64,000 nucleotides of DNA from Beijerinckia mobilis (lineage in GTDB: Bacteria; Pseudomonadota; Alphaproteobacteria; Rhizobiales; Beijerinckiaceae), in NCBI RefSeq assembly GCF_000745425.1, contig NZ_JQJH01000006.1, positions 1 to 64,000 of the forward strand, written 5' to 3'. Below are positions 59,968 to 64,000 of this stretch, one piece after another. The position numbers were made by a program, and so were the translations under genes. How positions within the stretch are numbered: position 1 is the stretch's first letter; every line of letters begins with the position of its first letter. Under the pieces are notes generated by a model that saw nothing but the letters and a program-made list of their open reading frames with translations, made no database searches and was not told where the DNA came from.

Positions 59968-61071
59968 TCACAGCCCTTTCGCGAAAATGTCACCGAGACG
60001 CATCAGCGACCGATCATCTCCCGGAATGCCGAACCGCAGCCAATTCGGCGCATTGGCAAAGCGGCGCACATAAATCCCCGCTTCTCCAAGCCGCTGAAAC
60101 CAGACTTCCGCCTGCGCATGGCTCGTCAGGCGAAAGAGCCTCGTGCCGCCGCAAATGGTAAAGCCAGCGCCTTTCAAAAATCCATCGAGCACGGCGATCT
60201 GGGCCGTAAGACGCCGGCCGGTCCTTTCGCGCCACGCCACATCGCCAAGCGCTTGCCGGCCGATCGCAATGGCCGGCCCCGACACCGCCCAGGCCCCGAA
60301 CCAGCTACGCAAATCCTCCGCGAGTCCCGGCTCGGTGATTGCAAAACCGAGCCGCAGGCCGCCAAGCCCATAGGTCTTGCCGAAAGAACGCAGGACGATG
60401 ACACCAGCCCTGGGAAGCTGGGGGACGAGATGGGCTTCGGACCGCTCCAGATCCATGAAGGCTTCATCGACAATCAGAAGCCCATTCCGCAGGGCAAGTC
60501 GCGCCGCAAGAGCACAAAGGGCGTCGGCCGCGATCAGGCGCCCGTCCGGATTGTTAGGATTGACGATGACAGCGACATCCATCGCATCGAGTGCGGCGAA
60601 ATCTCGCACCTCTTCGACTGGCGCGCCGATCGACCGCCAGTTCGCCGCATGTTCGGTATAGGTTGGCCCCAGAATGCCAACTCTGGGCAACGGTCTCCCG
60701 CGCGCCGCCCACAGACGTGGCAGGGCCTGAATCAGGGCTTGCGAGCCCGGCGCGGCGACGATCCCGGCATAGGGCGGCGTAGCATAGGCCTGCCAAGCGG
60801 TGGCCTCGAGCGCCGTACAGGTTTCGGGCAGGCGCGTGAAAATTTCAGGGGCGAGCGGCGTATAGGGATAGGCGAAGGGGTTGATCCCGGTCGAAAGATC
60901 GAGCCAGGGCCGGGGCGCCCGTGGAAACAGCCGCGCCGCGGCAGCTAGATCACCGCCATGATCTTGTCCCTCATGGGCGGCGCAATCCTCTCCGCTCAAA
61001 AGCGTTTCGCGCACGCGCCGATCTTGCTGTATCGCTCTGTCGATGATTGCGTCCCCTTCTCTGCTCTTCAA
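59968..61071 (-). CDS. cobC: Threonine-phosphate decarboxylase / CobC, cobalamin synthesis
   Basis: PLP-dependent enzyme of fold type I that makes (R)-1-aminopropan-2-ol phosphate, the linker of the nucleotide loop of cobalamin. Marks: 'HGGDLAAAARLFPRAPRPWLDLSTGINPFAYP', 'IVNPNNPDGRLI', 'LLIVDEAFMDLE', the PLP lysine in 'VLRSFGKTYGLGGLRLGFAI' and 'RFGIPGDDRSLMRLGDI'. Homologues begin near 'xHGGDL', so the first ~35 residues may be untranslated and a later start (for example the LLSG or EGQ region with a non-ATG codon) is possible. Its 5' end overlaps that of cbiB on the opposite strand by about 29 bases. Confidence 0.92.
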   Translation of the reverse strand: MKSREGDAIIDRAIQQDRRVRETLLSGEDCAAHEGQDHGGDLAAAARLFPRAPRPWLDLSTGINPFAYPYTPLAPEIFTRLPETCTALEATAWQAYATPPYAGIVAAPGSQALIQALPRLWAARGRPLPRVGILGPTYTEHAANWRSIGAPVEEVRDFAALDAMDVAVIVNPNNPDGRLIAADALCALAARLALRNGLLIVDEAFMDLERSEAHLVPQLPRAGVIVLRSFGKTYGLGGLRLGFAITEPGLAEDLRSWFGAWAVSGPAIAIGRQALGDVAWRERTGRRLTAQIAVLDGFLKGAGFTICGGTRLFRLTSHAQAEVWFQRLGEAGIYVRRFANAPNWLRFGIPGDDRSLMRLGDIFAKGL

Positions 61072-62089
61072 TGCGCCCTTCGCCCCGCTGTCCGGCCTTC
61101 TCGCGCCGCTGGCTCTCGCGGCCGAGGCTATATTTGGCTACCCGCCCAGACTCTTTGCCGTCATCGGTCATCCAGTGAGCTGGATCGGCGCCTTCATCGC
61201 TTTTGCCGATCGAACTTTCAACCGCGATGGCGATTCTTTTGCCCTTAGACGGCTAGCCGGCTTCGGCGCGCTCATTGTTCTGCTCACGATCGTCTTTCTG
61301 GTTTCATCGGCGTTGCAGACGTTTCTCATCCGGGGCGTCCTGCCCCTGTCCATCGGGATTCCGCTCCTCATTCTCTGCGCCTCGACGCTGGTGGCGCAGC
61401 GGAGCCTGCACGATCATGTCGCCGCGATCGGAGCGGCCCTTGACGCGGAGGGTCTCGAAGGTGGCCGCCGCATGGTCGCCCGCATCGTCGGCCGCGACGT
61501 GACGGGCCTTGATGAAGCCGGCGTGCTGCGGGCTGCCATCGAAAGCCTCGCCGAGAATTTTTCCGACGGCATCGTCGCGCCGGCTTTCTGGCTGATGCTC
61601 GGGGGGCTACCCGGCGGCAGCCTCTACAAGGCGATCAATACCGCCGACAGCATGATCGGCCATCGCACGAAGCGCCATGCGGCTTTTGGCTATGCGAGCG
61701 CCAAACTCGACGATCTCGTTAACTGGCCAGCGGCACGGCTCGCCGCAGGGCTTCTCTGCGGCGCGGCTTTGCTGCTGGAGCAATCCGATGCCTGCTTTTC
61801 CGGACGCCGCGCCTGGACAATCCTGCGGCGCGACGCCCATGGCCATCCCTCGCCCAATGCCGGCTGGCCCGAAGCGGCCATGGCAGGCGCACTCGGCCGC
61901 CGCCTCGGCGGCCCCAGAATTTACGCAGGCCGTCTCGTCGAGGATCAATGGATCGGCGGCGCGATGGGAGCCGGGGCGGCACTCATGACCCGTGCCGATC
62001 TCGACCGAGCCCTGCGGCTCTATCGCCTCGCCTGCGGTCTCAATGGTTTGGTCCTGCTTGCCTGCGGTCTCATCATCGCGCAAATGTGA
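61043..62089 (+). CDS. cbiB: Adenosylcobinamide-phosphate synthase
   Basis: A 348-residue membrane protein (CbiB/CobD) that couples adenosylcobyric acid with aminopropanol phosphate. Helices are spread over the length, and the conserved blocks '[23 protein letters not shown]', '[85 protein letters not shown]'-type content are clear. It is divergent from cobC and its 3' end overlaps cobQ by 17 bases. The overlap with cobC at the 5' ends suggests that one of the two starts is annotated too early, probably cobC. Confidence 0.94.
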   Translation: MIASPSLLFNAPFAPLSGLLAPLALAAEAIFGYPPRLFAVIGHPVSWIGAFIAFADRTFNRDGDSFALRRLAGFGALIVLLTIVFLVSSALQTFLIRGVLPLSIGIPLLILCASTLVAQRSLHDHVAAIGAALDAEGLEGGRRMVARIVGRDVTGLDEAGVLRAAIESLAENFSDGIVAPAFWLMLGGLPGGSLYKAINTADSMIGHRTKRHAAFGYASAKLDDLVNWPAARLAAGLLCGAALLLEQSDACFSGRRAWTILRRDAHGHPSPNAGWPEAAMAGALGRRLGGPRIYAGRLVEDQWIGGAMGAGAALMTRADLDRALRLYRLACGLNGLVLLACGLIIAQM

Positions 62090-63593
62090 GCAGGTGGTCG
62101 AGATCGAGATGGGTTTCGAGATGATCGGCAAGCACGTCGAGAGCCGCCTCGACGCGCCCCGCATATGACAGATCCGCCGAAGCGGCGACACCAAAGCGCG
62201 CAAGAAAATCCCGCCTTTGCGCGTCGCCGCCAAAGAAGCCATGCACGTAGCAGCCGGCGACACGGCCATCGGCCGAGATTGCTCCGTCCTCGCGGCCATC
62301 GGCGAAACGCAGAAGCGGACGCGCGCAATCGGGGCCCTGCGTGCGGCCCGCATGCATTTCAAAACCGGTAAAAGGCGTTGCCTCCGGCAGACTGACACCC
62401 TCCACGGCGACGAGCCTCTTCTCGGACGCGAAATCCGTCTCCACATCGAGGAGACCGAGCCCTTCGACAGTTCGCGGCGGCCCTTCGAGCCCGAGCGGAT
62501 CGCGCAGAACCTTGCCCAGCATCTGATAACCACCGCAAATGCCGAAAACCCGCCCGCCCCGCCTCAGATGCGCCGCGAGATCGACGGCAAACCCCGCCGC
62601 ACGGAAGGCTTCGAGATCGGCAATCGTTGTCTTCGATCCGATGAGGAGGATGAGATCAGCATCACCCGGCAAGGCCGCGCCCGGACGCACCAGGATCAAT
62701 TCGACGCCGGGCTCCAGCCGCAGGGGATCGAGATCGTCGAAATTGGCGATTCCCGGCAGAACCGGCACGGATATTTTAAACCCAGCCTTCGCTGCCCTCT
62801 CTCCTCCTGCCTGCCGGCCAAGTGCCATCGCATCCTCCGCTGGCAGATCGCGCGCCGCCGGACAATGCGGCACCAGTCCGAGCCCTGGCCAGCCGGAAAA
62901 ATGTTCGATCTGGCGCATGCCCTCGGCGAAGAGGGCCGGATCGCCTCGAAAGCGGTTGACGATGAAACCGGCGACCATTGCCGCGTCCTGAGGGTCAATC
63001 ACCAGTTTCGTCCCGGCGATCTGGGCAATGACGCCACCGCGATCAATATCGCCGACGAGAATCACCGGCACATCGGCAGCGCGGGCAAAGCCCATATTGG
63101 CGATGTCGTTAGCACGCAGATTGATCTCCGACGCACTGCCCGCGCCCTCGACGAGCACGAGATCAGCCTCGGCGCGCAAATGCGCGAAACTCGCCAGCAC
63201 CACCTCGAGCCAATCCCGCTTGCGGCTCTGCCAGTCGCGCGCCTCCGCCTGACCTGAGAGACGGCCCTGCAGGATGATCTGTGAGCCGGTGCCGCTATGC
63301 GGTTTCAACAGAACCGGATTCATATGCACGCTGGGCGGCACGCCGCAGGCCAAAGCCTGCAAGGCCTGGGCGCGGCCAATCTCGCCGCCATCCGGCGTCA
63401 CGGCAGCATTGTTGGACATGTTCTGCGGCTTGAACGGGCGCACACGCAGGCCACGCCGCGCATAAGCGCGGCAGAGGCCCGCGACGATCACGCTCTTGCC
63501 GACATCGGAGCCCGTCCCCTGCACCATTAACGCTTTTGCCAGCAAGGCTTTTGACAACAATGGCTTAACGGGCAAGTGTGAAAATCCGCTCAA
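62073..63593 (-). CDS. cobQ: Cobyric acid synthase
   Basis: Glutamine-dependent amidotransferase that amidates positions b, d, e and g of adenosylcobyrinic acid a,c-diamide. The 506-residue protein has the N-terminal P-loop-like '[21 protein letters not shown]', '[31 protein letters not shown]', '[23 protein letters not shown]', '[14 protein letters not shown]' and a C-terminal class I glutaminase domain with the nucleophile in '[16 protein letters not shown]' and catalytic 'CYVHGFF'. The start follows the cobO stop with an ATGA overlap. MVQGTG at 63527 is an alternative start, because the first 22 residues are poorly conserved. Confidence 0.95.
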   Translation of the reverse strand: MSGFSHLPVKPLLSKALLAKALMVQGTGSDVGKSVIVAGLCRAYARRGLRVRPFKPQNMSNNAAVTPDGGEIGRAQALQALACGVPPSVHMNPVLLKPHSGTGSQIILQGRLSGQAEARDWQSRKRDWLEVVLASFAHLRAEADLVLVEGAGSASEINLRANDIANMGFARAADVPVILVGDIDRGGVIAQIAGTKLVIDPQDAAMVAGFIVNRFRGDPALFAEGMRQIEHFSGWPGLGLVPHCPAARDLPAEDAMALGRQAGGERAAKAGFKISVPVLPGIANFDDLDPLRLEPGVELILVRPGAALPGDADLILLIGSKTTIADLEAFRAAGFAVDLAAHLRRGGRVFGICGGYQMLGKVLRDPLGLEGPPRTVEGLGLLDVETDFASEKRLVAVEGVSLPEATPFTGFEMHAGRTQGPDCARPLLRFADGREDGAISADGRVAGCYVHGFFGGDAQRRDFLARFGVAASADLSYAGRVEAALDVLADHLETHLDLDHLLTFAR

Positions 63594-64000
63594 AATTCAA
63601 TCCCCGCCTGAGCGCGCACGCCGGCAGCGAAAGGATGTTTGACGAGGCTCATTTCCGTCACCAGATCGGCGGCGGCGAGGAGTTCGGGCTTGGCGTTACG
63701 GCCGGTCACCACGACATGCAGATCGCTCCGCCGCGCAGCGAAGGCGGCGAGCACCTCGTCGAGCGGGAGATAATCATAGCGCAGGGCAATATTCAGCTCG
63801 TCAAGGACGATGAGCCGCACCTCCGGCCGGGCCATGAGTTCACAGGCTTTTGCCCAGGCCGCGCGAGCCGTCGCCCGATCGCGCTCACGATCCTGCGTCT
63901 CCCAGGTGAACCCCTCGCCCATCGTGTGCCAGGAAACCAGATCTGTGAAACGTTCGAGCGCGCGGCGCTCACCCGTATCCCAGGCACCTTTGATGAATTG
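63590..64000 (-). CDS. cobO: Cob(I)yrinic acid a,c-diamide adenosyltransferase, C-terminal part
   Basis: Partial gene; the 5' end lies beyond the right edge of the window. The visible ~136 residues read in frame to the edge as '[84 protein letters not shown]', which is the CobA/CobO/BtuR signature ([18 protein letters not shown]) ending '[20 protein letters not shown]'. The enzyme adds the 5'-deoxyadenosyl group to cobalt. It overlaps cobQ by four bases and belongs to the same operon. Confidence 0.93.
   Translation of the reverse strand, partial: QFIKGAWDTGERRALERFTDLVSWHTMGEGFTWETQDRERDRATARAAWAKACELMARPEVRLIVLDELNIALRYDYLPLDEVLAAFAARRSDLHVVVTGRNAKPELLAAADLVTEMSLVKHPFAAGVRAQAGIEF

Overview
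The window looks like a chromosomal segment of a free-living, nitrogen-fixing alphaproteobacterium of the Rhizobiales. The PHB genes, the obgE-proB-proA-nadD block, an alphaproteobacterial NifA with a C-x4-C linker motif, aerobic-type cobalamin genes and a moderately GC-rich base composition all fit a Beijerinckiaceae-like organism such as Beijerinckia. The genus is an inference; no 16S rRNA gene is present. No rRNA, tRNA or CRISPR array was found.

Left part (1-23 kb): a truncated IS5-type transposase, an AT-rich membrane protein and a large autotransporter are followed by housekeeping and accessory metabolism. These are a TrmO-like protein, a maleylacetoacetate isomerase/GST, an L-lactate uptake and oxidation set (lldP, lutA, lutB, lutC) with a METTL20-like methyltransferase, two patatin-like lipases flanking zur and ispG, a membrane-anchored PQQ protein, gluQ, an Xre/ParS-like orphan regulator, a carboxylesterase and an AT-rich acyltransferase.

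Middle (23-42 kb): a YafE-like methyltransferase, gloB, a DUF985 cupin, the PHB genes phaR, phaA and phaB, then rpmF, mtgA, ispA, a DUF1345 protein, an M23 peptidase, rplU-rpmA, a GNAT acetyltransferase and obgE-proB-proA-nadD.

Nif island (42.1-56.5 kb), entirely on the minus strand. It reads, in transcription order: nifA; a ferredoxin and an LRV protein; nifB-fdxN-iscA-like-TPR-LRV-nifZ-nifZ; nifS-nifT-DUF6129-like-DegT-like; a [2Fe-2S] ferredoxin, a small CxxC protein and a SIR2-like protein; a group II truncated haemoglobin and an unrecognised protein. Sigma-54 promoters of the -24/-12 type are visible before nifB (near perfect), before the second ferredoxin and before nifS; the first two also have TGT-N10-ACA NifA sites. 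Terminator hairpins end the nifZ unit and the whole island. The structural genes nifHDK and nifEN are outside the window. The least explained part is the distal accessory set: a DegT-fold protein lacking its PLP lysine, a SIR2-like protein lacking its NADase asparagine, a ferredoxin with unusual cysteine spacing, the CxxC protein, the haemoglobin and the unknown protein.

Right end (57-64 kb): a NosR/NapH-like FtrD polyferredoxin and an FtrB-like cupredoxin, separated by a cluster of palindromic repeats where the iron permease FtrC would be expected, followed by cobC, cbiB, cobQ and the 3' part of cobO. Several families of dispersed palindromic intergenic repeats recur through the window.
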